This document shows positions 17,492 through 26,566 of a DNA stretch of 64,000 nt, in pieces. The stretch comes from Polynucleobacter campilacus. GTDB lineage: Bacteria > Pseudomonadota > Gammaproteobacteria > Burkholderiales > Burkholderiaceae. The DNA is taken from positions 332,968 through 396,967 of the forward strand of contig NZ_NGUP01000003.1 in NCBI RefSeq assembly GCF_002206625.1, read 5' to 3'. The notes below the pieces were generated by a model that was given only the letters and a program-made list of their open reading frames with translations, did not search any database and was not told the origin of the DNA. The translations under genes were made by a program, and so were the position numbers. Numbering within the stretch: the stretch's first letter is position 1; each line of letters begins with the position of its first letter.

Positions 17492-18034
17492 ATGCCAAAA
17501 CAATTTTTAGTTTTTGCAAGTTTTGTTGATCGTTTAAATGACCGTTTTGGTGTATTAGCGAGTTGGATGGTATTGATAGCCGTACTGGTCAGCACAGCAA
17601 ATGCGCTGATTCGGTATGGCTTCAATGTCAGCTCCAACGGTTGGCTTGAAGCGCAGTGGTATTTATTCGCCGGCATGGTGATGTTTGGTGCTGCAACGAC
17701 TTTCCGTCTCAATGAACATGTGCGAGTAGATGTACTCTATGCAATGTACCCCAACAAATTTCGCCTCTGGCTTGACTTTTGGGGCGGCATTGTTTTCTTC
17801 TTACCAGTAACCATCATCATTGGTTATTACTCTTGGGAATTTTTTGTTACCTCGGTCATTCAAAATGAAACTTCGAGTAACCCAGGCGGTCTAATTCGTT
17901 GGCCAGTTCGCGGCGCGATTACTTTGGGATTTTTCTTGTTAACGCTCCAAGGTGTTTCTGAAATCATCAAACGCTATGCAGCCATTATTGGCATGATTCA
18001 AATCGATCCTAAGTACGAAAGACCTCTCCAATGA
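17492..18034 (+). CDS. TRAP transporter small permease (DctQ family)
   Basis: A 180-residue inner-membrane protein with four hydrophobic helices. It has the family features R-Y-G-F-N-V after helix 1, W-L-E-A-Q-W-Y-L-F-A near 50 and N-E-H-V-R-V-D-V-L-Y near 75. It forms the membrane complex with the large subunit. It starts 20 bp after the binding protein, and its stop overlaps the next start as ATGA (18031-18034), so translation is coupled. Confidence 0.93.
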   Translation: MPKQFLVFASFVDRLNDRFGVLASWMVLIAVLVSTANALIRYGFNVSSNGWLEAQWYLFAGMVMFGAATTFRLNEHVRVDVLYAMYPNKFRLWLDFWGGIVFFLPVTIIIGYYSWEFFVTSVIQNETSSNPGGLIRWPVRGAITLGFFLLTLQGVSEIIKRYAAIIGMIQIDPKYERPLQ

Positions 18035-19476
18035 TTAGCCATGATTTGATGGCCCCCATCATGTTTGGGGGCCTTATTATATTTTTGTTGCTTGGATATC
18101 CAGCCGCTTTTTCTCTTGGTGCTGTTGGCTTATTCTTTGCATTTATCGGCATCGAAATGGGCATGTTTCAGCCCACATTCTTGCAAGCTCTTCCTGACCG
18201 GGTCTTTGGCATTCTCTCCAATGACTTGTTGCTCTCAATTCCTTTCTTCACCTTTATGGGTGCGATTCTGGAGAAGTGTGGATTAGCTGAAGATATGCTC
18301 GAAGGATTAGGTCAATTGTTTGGTCCAATCCGTGGTGGCCTAGCTTATGCCGTCATTATTGTTGGCGCGATTCTCGGTGCGATTACTGGAACTGTGGCTG
18401 CATCAGTGATTGCAATGGGATTAATTTCCCTGCCGATCATGCTGCGCTATGGTTACAACCCACGTGTAGCTACCGGTGTGATTGCTGCTTCAGGAACCAT
18501 TACCCAATTGATTCCACCATCACTCGTATTAATTGTGTTGGCTGACCAGTTAGGTAAATCTGTCGGTGATATGTATGCTGGCGCCATTGGGCCATCCATT
18601 ATTCAAGTGGCTCTATTCTGTTTATTCATTTTCTTCTTGTCGATTTTTAGACCGCAAGACGTACCAGCACTTCCACCGGAAGCGCGCCCAAAAATTGATT
18701 GGAAGTTATTTAAGAAAATCCTCTGGGGCATTGTTCCTTCTATCGCACTCATCTTCTTAGTGCTCGGAACAATTTTGATGGGCCTGGCGACACCAACTGA
18801 AGGTGGTGCTATGGGTTCTGTAGGAGCATTAGTTCTCGCAGCAATGAACAAACGCCTACAAAAAACCTTAGTCTGGGAGGCAATGACCTCTACTATGCGC
18901 ATCAATGCCATGGTGATCTTCATCCTGATTGGCTCTACTGTATTTGGCTTGACATTCCGCGGTGTAGATGGGGATCTTTGGATTGAGGAGCTCTTGACGG
19001 GCCTGCCAGGTGGCCAAGTAGGCTTCTTGATTGCGGTGAACTTATTTGTATTCTTCTTAGCTTTCTTCTTAGACTATTTTGAAATCGCGTTCATCATCAT
19101 TCCATTGTTGGCCCCAGTTGCAGATAAGCTAGGGATCGATCTCATTTGGTTTGGCGTGCTTCTGGGCGCTAATATGCAAACCTCTTTCATGCATCCGCCC
19201 TTTGGTTTTGCATTGTTTTATTTGCGAGGGGTAGCGGATAAAACTGTCAAAAGCTCAGATATTTACTATGGGGCACTACCCTGGGTTGGCCTACAGCTGA
19301 TTCTGGTAGCAATCATCATCTTCATCCCAGAAACAGTGACCTACTTTGTTGATAAGCCGACAGCCGCCTTTGATGCTAGTGGTCCATCGGTTGATCCATT
19401 AGCTGGCGTCGAGCAAAATGAGATCACGGTAGACTCTAGTGCAGATATCGAGCGGCAATTGCGCGAAAATAAATAA
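18031..19476 (+). CDS. TRAP transporter large permease (DctM family)
   Basis: A 481-residue permease with about 12 hydrophobic helices that forms the Na+-coupled transport path. Typical segments are S-I-P-F-F-T-F-M-G-A-I-L-E near 71-83, G-A-I-T-G-T-V-A-A-S-V-I-A-M-G, and A-S-G-T-I-T-Q-L-I-P-P-S. It is longer than the usual 425-430 residues because of a middle cytoplasmic stretch and a hydrophilic tail (about 445-481), as seen in the 2-oxo-acid/mannitol-type subgroup. Next gene after 39 bp: a GGT-like hydrolase. Confidence 0.93.
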   Translation: MISHDLMAPIMFGGLIIFLLLGYPAAFSLGAVGLFFAFIGIEMGMFQPTFLQALPDRVFGILSNDLLLSIPFFTFMGAILEKCGLAEDMLEGLGQLFGPIRGGLAYAVIIVGAILGAITGTVAASVIAMGLISLPIMLRYGYNPRVATGVIAASGTITQLIPPSLVLIVLADQLGKSVGDMYAGAIGPSIIQVALFCLFIFFLSIFRPQDVPALPPEARPKIDWKLFKKILWGIVPSIALIFLVLGTILMGLATPTEGGAMGSVGALVLAAMNKRLQKTLVWEAMTSTMRINAMVIFILIGSTVFGLTFRGVDGDLWIEELLTGLPGGQVGFLIAVNLFVFFLAFFLDYFEIAFIIIPLLAPVADKLGIDLIWFGVLLGANMQTSFMHPPFGFALFYLRGVADKTVKSSDIYYGALPWVGLQLILVAIIIFIPETVTYFVDKPTAAFDASGPSVDPLAGVEQNEITVDSSADIERQLRENK

Positions 19477-19515
19477 TATAAAAATAGTCTTACAAAACAA
19501 TAGAGGGGTTTTGCA

Positions 19516-21114
19516 ATGCAGGCAAAGTGGGGTATTCAAGGGATGGCGGTCGCACCGCATTCCCTTGCTTCTGAATCAGCGTTAGCAGTTCTACGAGAGG
19601 GTGGTAATGCATTAGAGGCAATGGTTGCTGCTGCAGCCACTATTGCTGTTGTTTATCCCCATATGAATTCAATCGGTGGCGACTCTTTTTGGGTCGTACA
19701 TTCACCTGGTAAGGCGATGGGTGGCATTGATGCATGTGGTGCCGCTGCTGGTTTAGCTAGCAAGCAATGGTATGCAGAGCGTGGTATTACTAAAGCCATT
19801 CCATTTCGCGGACCCGTTGCAGCCAATACCGTTGCTGGCACAATCTCTGGCTGGGGCGCTGCACATAAGCTATCTAAACAAGGCCTAGGCGGCAAGATTC
19901 CTTTATCTCGTTTATTAGCTGATGCAATTCATTATGCAGAGACTGGTGTGCCAGTTACCCATAGTCAATCCAGCTTAACCGCCAAGAAGAGTGCGGAACT
20001 CAGTGCTATTCCAGGTTTTTCCAAGACCTTCTTAGTCAATGGCAAGGCACCCGCTGTGGGCAGCATTTTCAAACAAGAACGTCTAGCAAAAACTTTGCGC
20101 CAGATTGCAAGCAAGGGTACGGATGATTTTTATCGTGGTGATCTTGCTAACCTTTTGGCAAAAGAACTCACTGATATTGGAAGTCCATTACGCTTAAGTG
20201 ATCTTCAGCGGCATCAGGCAAAACTCATTGATCCACTGGAGCTTAAGCACAGCATGGCTAAGGTGTACAACATGGTGCCGCCTACTCAGGGCGTAGTGTC
20301 ATTAATGATTATTGGCATCTTGGATCAATTGAACTTAAAACGCTTTAAAGTCGACAGCACTGAGTATGTGCACCACTGTGTTGAGGCAACCAAGCAAGCA
20401 TTTAAAGTTCGTGATCAATTTGTCACTGATCCTGCGTACATGACAAAAAATGCACAATCATTTTTATCGCCTGCGTTTCTGAAAAAGCTGGCCAAGAACA
20501 TTAATCCCAAAAAAGCACTGCCTTGGGGTCAAGGTAAAGGCCCAGCAGATACCATCTGGATGGGCGTGATTGATGGCGATGGTAACTGCGTCTCTTTCAT
20601 TCAAAGTATTTATCACGAGTTTGGCGCTGGTATTGTTCTGCCAAAGTCTGGTGTCAATTGGCAGAACCGTGGCTGCAGCTTCTCTTTGGACCCTAAAACG
20701 CTGAACCATCTCGAGCCTTATCGCAAACCCTTCCACACACTCAATCCTGCGTTGGCTTTATTCAAGGATGGTCGCTCAATGGTGTATGGAACGATGGGTG
20801 GCGATGGCCAGCCTCAAACACAATGTGCACTATTCACACGCACTGCTACTTATGGACTTGATCCGCAAGATGCCATTAGCCGTCCACGTTGGTTGCTGGG
20901 AAGAACTTGGGGTCAAACGAGCGATAGCCTGAAATTAGAGTCTCGCTTTAGTCCATGGGTTGCAAAAGAATTACATGCCATGGGTCATGAAATTGAGATG
21001 TTGGACTCTTTTGATGAGACCGTAGGTCACGCTGGTTGTATCATTCGCGATCCATCCGGCACATTACGCGGCGGCTGGGACCCACGAAGTGATGGGGCTG
21101 TTAGCGCGTTTTAA
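19516..21114 (+). CDS. Gamma-glutamyltransferase-like Ntn hydrolase (cytoplasmic)
   Basis: A 532-residue member of the gamma-glutamyltranspeptidase family, which self-cleaves to expose a catalytic Thr and hydrolyses gamma-glutamyl or related amide bonds. N-terminal marks are A-S-E-S-A-L-A-V-L-R-E-G-G-N-A and G-G-D-S-F-W. The expected nucleophile is Thr346 in D-T-I-W-M-G-V-I-D-G-D-G-N, aligned by eye to E. coli Thr391. G-T-M-G-G-D-G-Q-P-Q lies in the small subunit. It has no signal peptide, unlike periplasmic GGT, so it should act in the cytoplasm, as YwrD-type members do. It lies between TRAP genes and a GST gene in one operon, which suggests it processes an imported or glutathione-linked compound; this is inference. 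Confidence 0.87.
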   Translation: MQAKWGIQGMAVAPHSLASESALAVLREGGNALEAMVAAAATIAVVYPHMNSIGGDSFWVVHSPGKAMGGIDACGAAAGLASKQWYAERGITKAIPFRGPVAANTVAGTISGWGAAHKLSKQGLGGKIPLSRLLADAIHYAETGVPVTHSQSSLTAKKSAELSAIPGFSKTFLVNGKAPAVGSIFKQERLAKTLRQIASKGTDDFYRGDLANLLAKELTDIGSPLRLSDLQRHQAKLIDPLELKHSMAKVYNMVPPTQGVVSLMIIGILDQLNLKRFKVDSTEYVHHCVEATKQAFKVRDQFVTDPAYMTKNAQSFLSPAFLKKLAKNINPKKALPWGQGKGPADTIWMGVIDGDGNCVSFIQSIYHEFGAGIVLPKSGVNWQNRGCSFSLDPKTLNHLEPYRKPFHTLNPALALFKDGRSMVYGTMGGDGQPQTQCALFTRTATYGLDPQDAISRPRWLLGRTWGQTSDSLKLESRFSPWVAKELHAMGHEIEMLDSFDETVGHAGCIIRDPSGTLRGGWDPRSDGAVSAF

Positions 21115-21118
21115 GCTT

Positions 21119-21787
21119 ATGAAACCAAAGCTATATAGCTACTGGCGAAGCTCTGCCGCCTTCCGTGTTCGCATTGCTTTGAATCTCAAAGGCATAGACT
21201 ACGAAGTCATCCCGGTTCACCTTGGCAAAAATGGTGGTGAACAACTATCTGAGTCTTATCAAAATAAAAATCCTAATCGCTTGGTGCCGCTATTGGATGA
21301 TGGGGAAAATAGTATTCATCAATCGCTCGCCATTATTGAATACTTAGATGAAATTCAAGCCAAACCGGCTTTACTCCCAAGCTCACCAATGGATCGTGCC
21401 TGGGTGCGATCATTAACCATGGATATGGCAATTGATATTCATCCTATTAGCAACTTACGGGTACTGCGCTACTTAATAAAAGAGCTTGGAGCCAGCAACG
21501 AGGTGAAGGATGCTTGGTATCAACACTGGATCAAGTTAGGACTGACGAGCGTTGAAAAGCAACTCAGCACTGATCAGCGCCGAGGCCGCTTTGCCTTTGG
21601 CGATCAACCCGGTCTGATTGATATTTGCTTAGTGCCACAACTCTTAAACGCAATAAGTAGCAAGATGGATATGAGTCACTACCCGACTCTGATGCAAATA
21701 TTGGATGAGTGCATGAAACTACCTGCATTTATAGATGCGTCTTGGGAAAAGCAAATCGATGCAGAGGGGCCAAACCCCTCTATCTAA
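21119..21787 (+). CDS. Zeta-class glutathione S-transferase / maleylacetoacetate isomerase-like
   Basis: A thioredoxin-fold N-domain followed by a helical C-domain, 222 residues from the ATG at 21119, which is 4 bp after the GGT-like stop. The open frame extends to 21089, but that start lies inside the upstream gene. The glutathione-site motif is Y-W-R-S-S-A-A-F-R-V-R-I-A-L, a variant of the zeta S-S-C-x-x-R-V-R-I-A-L with the Cys replaced. N-R-L-V-P-L-L-D-D-G and H-Q-S-L-A-I-I-E-Y-L-D follow. MaiA enzymes isomerise maleylacetoacetate or maleylpyruvate with glutathione in aromatic breakdown. No partner ring-cleavage gene is in the window. It converges with panE-like 21780, overlapping by 8 bp. 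Confidence 0.85.
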   Translation: MKPKLYSYWRSSAAFRVRIALNLKGIDYEVIPVHLGKNGGEQLSESYQNKNPNRLVPLLDDGENSIHQSLAIIEYLDEIQAKPALLPSSPMDRAWVRSLTMDMAIDIHPISNLRVLRYLIKELGASNEVKDAWYQHWIKLGLTSVEKQLSTDQRRGRFAFGDQPGLIDICLVPQLLNAISSKMDMSHYPTLMQILDECMKLPAFIDASWEKQIDAEGPNPSI

Positions 21788-22724
21788 TTTTGGATTCCAT
21801 CATTTTGACCAAGGCATGAACAGATTCGTTATAGGGTGTCGGAACGCCATAGCGCTTACCCAATTCAACAATGTATCCGTTTAAAAAATCCATCTCGGTC
21901 ATTTTTCCTCTCGCCAAATCCTGAGCAGTTGAGGAAACCTGCGTCACCATCGTCTTTGCAATCGACTCGTTTGCAGCAAGCGCCTCTGACATACTGATCT
22001 TCACGTCTTCAAGTGCAGCGATAGCAAGAAACTCTTTGGTAATTTCTTCAATCAGCTTCACAATCTCGGGGGACTTCACCATCTCCCCATAGGAAATCTG
22101 ACCAATTCCTGAAATCGCATTAAAGGAACAGTTGACCAAAAACTTAAGCCACATATCCCTTTTAATCTGGGGCGCAATCGAGCATGGAACGCCTGCCCCT
22201 TCAAAGAGCTTGCAAATTGAGTTGAGGTTTTGATTGTCAGCAGGTAATGCCGTACCAAGACTTCCCACCAAAAGTTCGCCGCGGCCATGATGCTTCATAG
22301 TTCTTTGACCAATCATTCCTGCAGCAACATAAACCACCGCTGCATAAACCGGATTAGTAATGATTTTGGAGGCAATATCAATATTTGCCACTCCATTTTG
22401 GAGACTTAAGATCACTGCCTTGCTTGGCAAGATAGCTTTCACCTCTGCAAGCGTACGCTCAGTATCAAGCGACTTCACACTCAGCAAAACTAAATCAGCA
22501 TCCTGCAGAGTGGAAAGATCAGAACTGGCCTGAACTCTCACTGTTTCATGGAATGCCTTGCAATCCATCTCTAAGCCAAATGTATTCAAGGCCTCTACAC
22601 GCTCAGGTCTTGCAATAAAAGTAACATCCTGATGAGCGCGAGCTAGCATGCCGCCAAAGTAGCACCCAACTGCACCCGCACCTAAGACATATATTTTTTG
22701 ATTACTTGGTGTTTTATAAATCAA
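21780..22724 (-). CDS. 2-dehydropantoate 2-reductase-like (PanE/ApbA family)
   Basis: A 314-residue NADP-dependent reductase with the Rossmann start Y-V-L-G-A-G-A-V-G-C-Y-F-G-G near 12-25, S-V-K-S-L-D near 91 and K-F-L-V-N-C-S-F-N-A-I-S-G near 190. These match ketopantoate reductase. It overlaps the ferredoxin gene by 11 bp at the end of an aldolase-Rieske operon, so the substrate may be another 2-oxo acid of that pathway rather than ketopantoate. Many catabolic clusters carry such PanE paralogs. Both readings remain open. Confidence 0.85.
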   Translation of the reverse strand: MIYKTPSNQKIYVLGAGAVGCYFGGMLARAHQDVTFIARPERVEALNTFGLEMDCKAFHETVRVQASSDLSTLQDADLVLLSVKSLDTERTLAEVKAILPSKAVILSLQNGVANIDIASKIITNPVYAAVVYVAAGMIGQRTMKHHGRGELLVGSLGTALPADNQNLNSICKLFEGAGVPCSIAPQIKRDMWLKFLVNCSFNAISGIGQISYGEMVKSPEIVKLIEEITKEFLAIAALEDVKISMSEALAANESIAKTMVTQVSSTAQDLARGKMTEMDFLNGYIVELGKRYGVPTPYNESVHALVKMMESKIR

Positions 22725-23001
22725 GGACCAGTGTTCCGCTCTTGATATGAGAGATGCAGGGGGTTAAATACTCCTGATGCTGAGTATCACTCAAAATACA
22801 ATCTCCATGCTCTACATCACCACTGATATATCTTGTCTTACAAGTGCCACATAAGCCTGATTGACATGAGGTAGGTATCTCAATACCTGATCTTGCCAAA
22901 GCATCGATCAGTGTCTCGGCTCTAGTGACACTTATTTTTTGGCCAGTACTCTGAACCTCGATCACCAACTCTTCAGAGTCCACGCTAGAAATATTATTCA
23001 A
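22714..23001 (-). CDS. Stand-alone [2Fe-2S] ferredoxin
   Basis: A 95-residue plant-type ferredoxin with the four ligands in C-Q-S-G-L-C-G-T-C and T-P-C-I-S. The sequence D-V-E-H-G-D...L-T-P-C is like the C-terminal ferredoxin domain of VanB/phthalate dioxygenase reductases. Here that domain is alone, without the FMN/NAD-binding part, so a reductase encoded elsewhere must supply electrons. It sits 63 bp after the Rieske oxygenase gene on the same strand and is its likely electron donor. Confidence 0.9.
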   Translation of the reverse strand: MNNISSVDSEELVIEVQSTGQKISVTRAETLIDALARSGIEIPTSCQSGLCGTCKTRYISGDVEHGDCILSDTQHQEYLTPCISHIKSGTLVLDL

Positions 23002-23064
23002 TTTTTTGTCTCACTCCACAAAAGAATGGGCTGCAATCGCAGCCCATCTCTTCTGATCTATTAA

Positions 23065-24621
23065 TTAATGCTTAAATTGTGCTTTTGCTGTTTGTTCAAG
23101 CGCTTCCATCTTTTGCTTTACGAAGTCAGTGCGCTCATTGCCTTTGTACTGCTCACTCTCGGTGAGAATCGCAATCACGCCTTTAGCTACAAAGCGTCTT
23201 TGCGCTACTTCTTCTTCAGTAGTGGCGCCAATTGGTAACTCAAATACAGTGCCAGAGCAATAACTATTGGGTGCACCATTCAATTCTTTTAACCATTCAG
23301 AAAAGGATTCTGCACTTGCCGCTGGATTGGAGCCACGAATAGCATCACGCAGCATCTTTCTAAATAAATAAGGACCCGCATCAAATTTAGTAGGATTCTC
23401 CAGGGCATGAATTGCAATCGGTCGTTGGCTAATGATGGCCTCGTAATCACCAGGCGCATATTGAGCCATCTTGTAATTAGAGCGAGCCCTATGATCAGTA
23501 GGAATATCCACAATATCGTTAATGGTGTGCTTACCAAAACGCTCGGCTCTTCTTAAAGCAACCTGGCCGTCCAAAAAGTCGATTGATTCATATCCGACCA
23601 GCTCTTTTTGACCGATTCCACGTGTATCAATGCCGGGGCCCATCACACGCCAGCCAATCATCTTGCTATTAAAGTCATCGACTGGAACTGTCCAGCGAAT
23701 GATATGAAAGCGGCTAAACAATTTCTTATTTGAGCCATCCTCAGAAGTATAGGCATGCAAGCTAAGGTTTGGTAACACTTGATGTTGAACACGAATAAAC
23801 AACTTATCGTTGTTAACACGACGTGCACCAGAACAAGCCAAGCCTCGCCCACCATGGATTGGCACAAACTGCATATCTGGATGCACCTCCATTGTTGGAG
23901 AACCTACCTCATCAAAGGTCGTACCTTGAAAGTGGCCGCCTACTACGTTTTTGGCAGCGTGTAATTCAGCTGTATGAAAGTTATCTGCAGCATTGTCTTG
24001 AACTTGCAACCAATTGCAGTGTTGGAAATTGCTATAAGGGACAAGCTCATCACCAGGAGCTACTGTGAAATCAGATTCCCACTCTGGGAATGGCGGCTCT
24101 TTATCAGGAGGGCCCATATAGGCAAAGACTAAGCCGTTTCTTTCGAAGGCTTTATAGGCACCCTGTTGAATGGAGCATGCGTATTTTTTTGCCTCTGCCT
24201 CTTCACCCTTAGGGAATGGGGCATTCAAACAAGTACCGTCTACATCAAATACCATGCCGTGATAACAACACTTAATGCCATGCTCTTGAATCTGTCCATA
24301 CTCTAATGAAGCACCGCGATGAACGCAGTGTGCATGTAATACGCCAATGCGGCCACTACCATCACGAAACGCTACCAACTCTTCACATAGGATAGTTAAA
24401 AATTTTGGTGTGTCAGTTAATTCAATTGACATGCAAACTGGATGCCAAAAACCGCGCATGTACTCGCCCGTTGGTGTGCCAGGGCCAACCTCCGTGAGCT
24501 CAGGATCATGTCCTGGAACTTTATTGGTGTAGTAGCCACCATAAGGAACTAATTTCTTAGGCGTTGCAGATCCTGCCGATGCGCTGACCTTTTTCTCCGC
24601 TTGTTCCTGTTTACTTGTCAT
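23065..24621 (-). CDS. Rieske non-heme iron oxygenase, alpha subunit
   Basis: A 518-residue oxygenase. The Rieske [2Fe-2S] ligands are C99, H101, C118 and H121 in C-V-H-R-G and K-C-C-Y-H-G. The mononuclear iron site lies in D-N-A-A-D-N-F-H-T-A-E-L-H (H216, H221, with D213 between centres). The pattern is nearest the VanA/phthalate 4,5-dioxygenase branch of single-component alpha oxygenases. It is longer than the usual 430-450 residues, with about 45 extra residues at the N-terminus and a helical tail. It should oxidise an aromatic or related acid; the substrate is unknown. The operon order is class II aldolase, this gene, ferredoxin, PanE-like. A LysR gene diverges upstream. Confidence 0.9.
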   Translation of the reverse strand: MTSKQEQAEKKVSASAGSATPKKLVPYGGYYTNKVPGHDPELTEVGPGTPTGEYMRGFWHPVCMSIELTDTPKFLTILCEELVAFRDGSGRIGVLHAHCVHRGASLEYGQIQEHGIKCCYHGMVFDVDGTCLNAPFPKGEEAEAKKYACSIQQGAYKAFERNGLVFAYMGPPDKEPPFPEWESDFTVAPGDELVPYSNFQHCNWLQVQDNAADNFHTAELHAAKNVVGGHFQGTTFDEVGSPTMEVHPDMQFVPIHGGRGLACSGARRVNNDKLFIRVQHQVLPNLSLHAYTSEDGSNKKLFSRFHIIRWTVPVDDFNSKMIGWRVMGPGIDTRGIGQKELVGYESIDFLDGQVALRRAERFGKHTINDIVDIPTDHRARSNYKMAQYAPGDYEAIISQRPIAIHALENPTKFDAGPYLFRKMLRDAIRGSNPAASAESFSEWLKELNGAPNSYCSGTVFELPIGATTEEEVAQRRFVAKGVIAILTESEQYKGNERTDFVKQKMEALEQTAKAQFKH

Positions 24622-24667
24622 TAATGCTGCTCCTATTGATTAACTCGCTATATCTAAAACTATTCAA

Positions 24668-25507
24668 TTATTCAAACATGTCTGGCTGGTTTTCTTTTAG
24701 ATAACCCCAAATTGGCTGGAAATGTAACCAACCAATATATTCGCTGCCCACGTGTTCACGACTGTAACGAGCGGTTTCTGGTGATAACAACACAGGCTTA
24801 ATACCTGTAGCCTCAACCAGCATTTGCTGTTTGCAGCAACGCTCTAAAGCGATAAACCAGAACGCTGCAGCCTCAATACTATGACGACTGACTGTTAATA
24901 AACCATGATTGCGGTGAATAATCGCTTTCACTTTTTTCAATGAACCTGCTACGTTGTAGCCTGAATTATCCTCAACTGCTACTTGGCCAGCTTGTTCTGC
25001 TAAAACCATATGATCCTCAAAGAATGCTGCGGCATCTTGAGAGATTGGATCTAATGGCTTACCTAGTGCTGCAAATGCTGTTCCATAGACTGTGTGTGCA
25101 TGACACATTGCAACGATATCAGGATGTTTTTCATGAACTGCTGCGTGCAACACAAATCCCGCACGATTCAATGCATGCTGACCTTCCAAAATATTACCCT
25201 CATGGTCGGCCAAGATTAAGTTAGACACTTTCACTTGATCAAAATGTACGGCCATTGGATTGGTCCAATACAGATTTGGATGCTCTGGATCTCGAACCGT
25301 TAAATGTCCTGCAAATCCATAATCGAACTTTTCTAGAGCAAATGCTCGGCATGCGGCAACCAATCGCTCTTTAAGATGCTGACGCTCTTCAGCAAAGTTT
25401 TTGAATTTTGGTTGGTAAGGAAAAATCTGGGATTTGTCTTCAGGTTGATAAATGGACTCTCTATCGCCCAAGTCCAATTTACGTTCTTTTTCCATTACCG
25501 CAGCCAT
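24668..25507 (-). CDS. Class II aldolase/adducin family protein
   Basis: A metal-dependent aldolase or decarboxylase of 279 residues when started at ATG 25507, which has a spaced Shine-Dalgarno (AAAGGA). The frame is open to 25558 but that start has no signal. Zinc ligands are seen in C-H-A-H-T-V-Y-G near 147 and H-R-N-H-G-L-L near 210. The F-D-Y-G-F-A-G-H-L-T-V-R start is also typical. In phthalate-type pathways some members decarboxylate dihydroxylated aromatic acids, which would fit an adjacent Rieske oxygenase, but the product here is unproven. First gene of the operon. Confidence 0.87.
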   Translation of the reverse strand: MAAVMEKERKLDLGDRESIYQPEDKSQIFPYQPKFKNFAEERQHLKERLVAACRAFALEKFDYGFAGHLTVRDPEHPNLYWTNPMAVHFDQVKVSNLILADHEGNILEGQHALNRAGFVLHAAVHEKHPDIVAMCHAHTVYGTAFAALGKPLDPISQDAAAFFEDHMVLAEQAGQVAVEDNSGYNVAGSLKKVKAIIHRNHGLLTVSRHSIEAAAFWFIALERCCKQQMLVEATGIKPVLLSPETARYSREHVGSEYIGWLHFQPIWGYLKENQPDMFE

Positions 25508-25613
25508 GTGAATTCCTTTTTTAAGATGATGCGAATTTAATCTTTTGAGAAAACTCAAAAGATAACTAAGCCGTAATCATCGGCTTTCCCGAGGATTTTG
25601 ACAAACGATAAGT

Positions 25614-25640
25614 ATTCATAGATAGATGAATGAAATTCAT
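25614..25640. promoter_or_regulatory. Probable LysR operator in divergent promoter
   Basis: ATTCAT (25614-25619), ATGAAT (25626-25631) and ATTCAT (25635-25640) form two overlapping perfect inverted repeats, with spacers of 6 and 3 bp. They lie between the divergent aldolase-Rieske operon and the LysR gene. LysR proteins bind such dyads (T-N11-A type). The repeats cover the first possible ATG of the LysR frame (25626). Confidence 0.65.
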
Positions 25641-25655
25641 GTATATTATATTTAC

Positions 25656-26552
25656 ATGAGAAAAATGCCAAGTTATGTTCTTTTGCGGGCTTTTGAGGCA
25701 GCGGCACGCCTCGAAAGCTTTACCTTAGCCGCTCAAGAGCTACACCTCACTCAGTCGGCCATTAGTCATCAAATTCGAGAGCTTGAAGATTATTTTGCTA
25801 AGCCACTATTTTTACGAAAGAACCGCAAAGTAGAGCCAACATCAGAGGGAAGACGTTTATTAGACTCTCTTTCTAGGGTGTTTGATGTCATTGAGGCGGC
25901 ATGCAATGAAGTCACCCTTGCTCCAAGCTCACAAGTTCTTGCCCTGCACTGCTCGCCCAGTTTTGCCGCAAAGTGGCTCAGCCCAAGACTTCCTGAGTTC
26001 ATTAAAAATAATCCTGATATCGCCATTCGCCTCACTTCTGGAGCAGAGCCAATTGATCTTTTGCGTAATCAAGAAATTGATATTGCGATCTCTTATCAAT
26101 TTACCCATGAAGGGCCTGGTATCACCTCTATGTCTTTGGGTGAAGAAAAAATTGTTCCCCTATGCGCACCTGAACTCATTGACGCTAGTCTTCCCGTTGA
26201 AGAACTGATGAGTAGACTCATGCTCATTGAGTCATCCTTAAATCTCCATACCTGGGAGCAATGGTTTGAGATCAATCATTTGAAAAACCCATCAACTCGC
26301 AAGATGTCATTTGATCGCGCAGCCCTCTCAATATCTGCTGCGGTGGATGGTATAGGTGCCGTACTTGAGAGCGCACGGTTTGCGGAGAGAGAAATTTCGC
26401 GTGGCGAGCTGGTAGAGCTTGGGAAAGGGATCTTTTTACCTACTACCGATAGGACTCATTTTTTATCTTATCGGTCGAACGCTAAAAACAGTCAAAAAAT
26501 CAAATTGTTTAAAGAGTGGCTATGCTTAAAAGCAGGAGTGGCTGCAAACTAA
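25656..26552 (+). CDS. LysR-type transcriptional regulator (GcvA-like)
   Basis: About 298 residues from the ATG at 25656. ATGs at 25626 and 25665 are also possible; 25626 falls inside the inverted repeats and none has a clear ribosome site. The N-terminal winged helix carries L-T-Q-S-A-I-S-H-Q-I-R-E-L-E, and P-S-Y-V-L-L-R-A-F-E-A-A-A-R-L places it near GcvA-type regulators. The C-terminal half is a periplasmic-binding-like effector domain. It is divergent from the aldolase-Rieske-ferredoxin-PanE operon, which it probably controls. Confidence 0.9.
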   Translation: MRKMPSYVLLRAFEAAARLESFTLAAQELHLTQSAISHQIRELEDYFAKPLFLRKNRKVEPTSEGRRLLDSLSRVFDVIEAACNEVTLAPSSQVLALHCSPSFAAKWLSPRLPEFIKNNPDIAIRLTSGAEPIDLLRNQEIDIAISYQFTHEGPGITSMSLGEEKIVPLCAPELIDASLPVEELMSRLMLIESSLNLHTWEQWFEINHLKNPSTRKMSFDRAALSISAAVDGIGAVLESARFAEREISRGELVELGKGIFLPTTDRTHFLSYRSNAKNSQKIKLFKEWLCLKAGVAAN

Positions 26553-26566
26553 ATCAAGGATATGTT

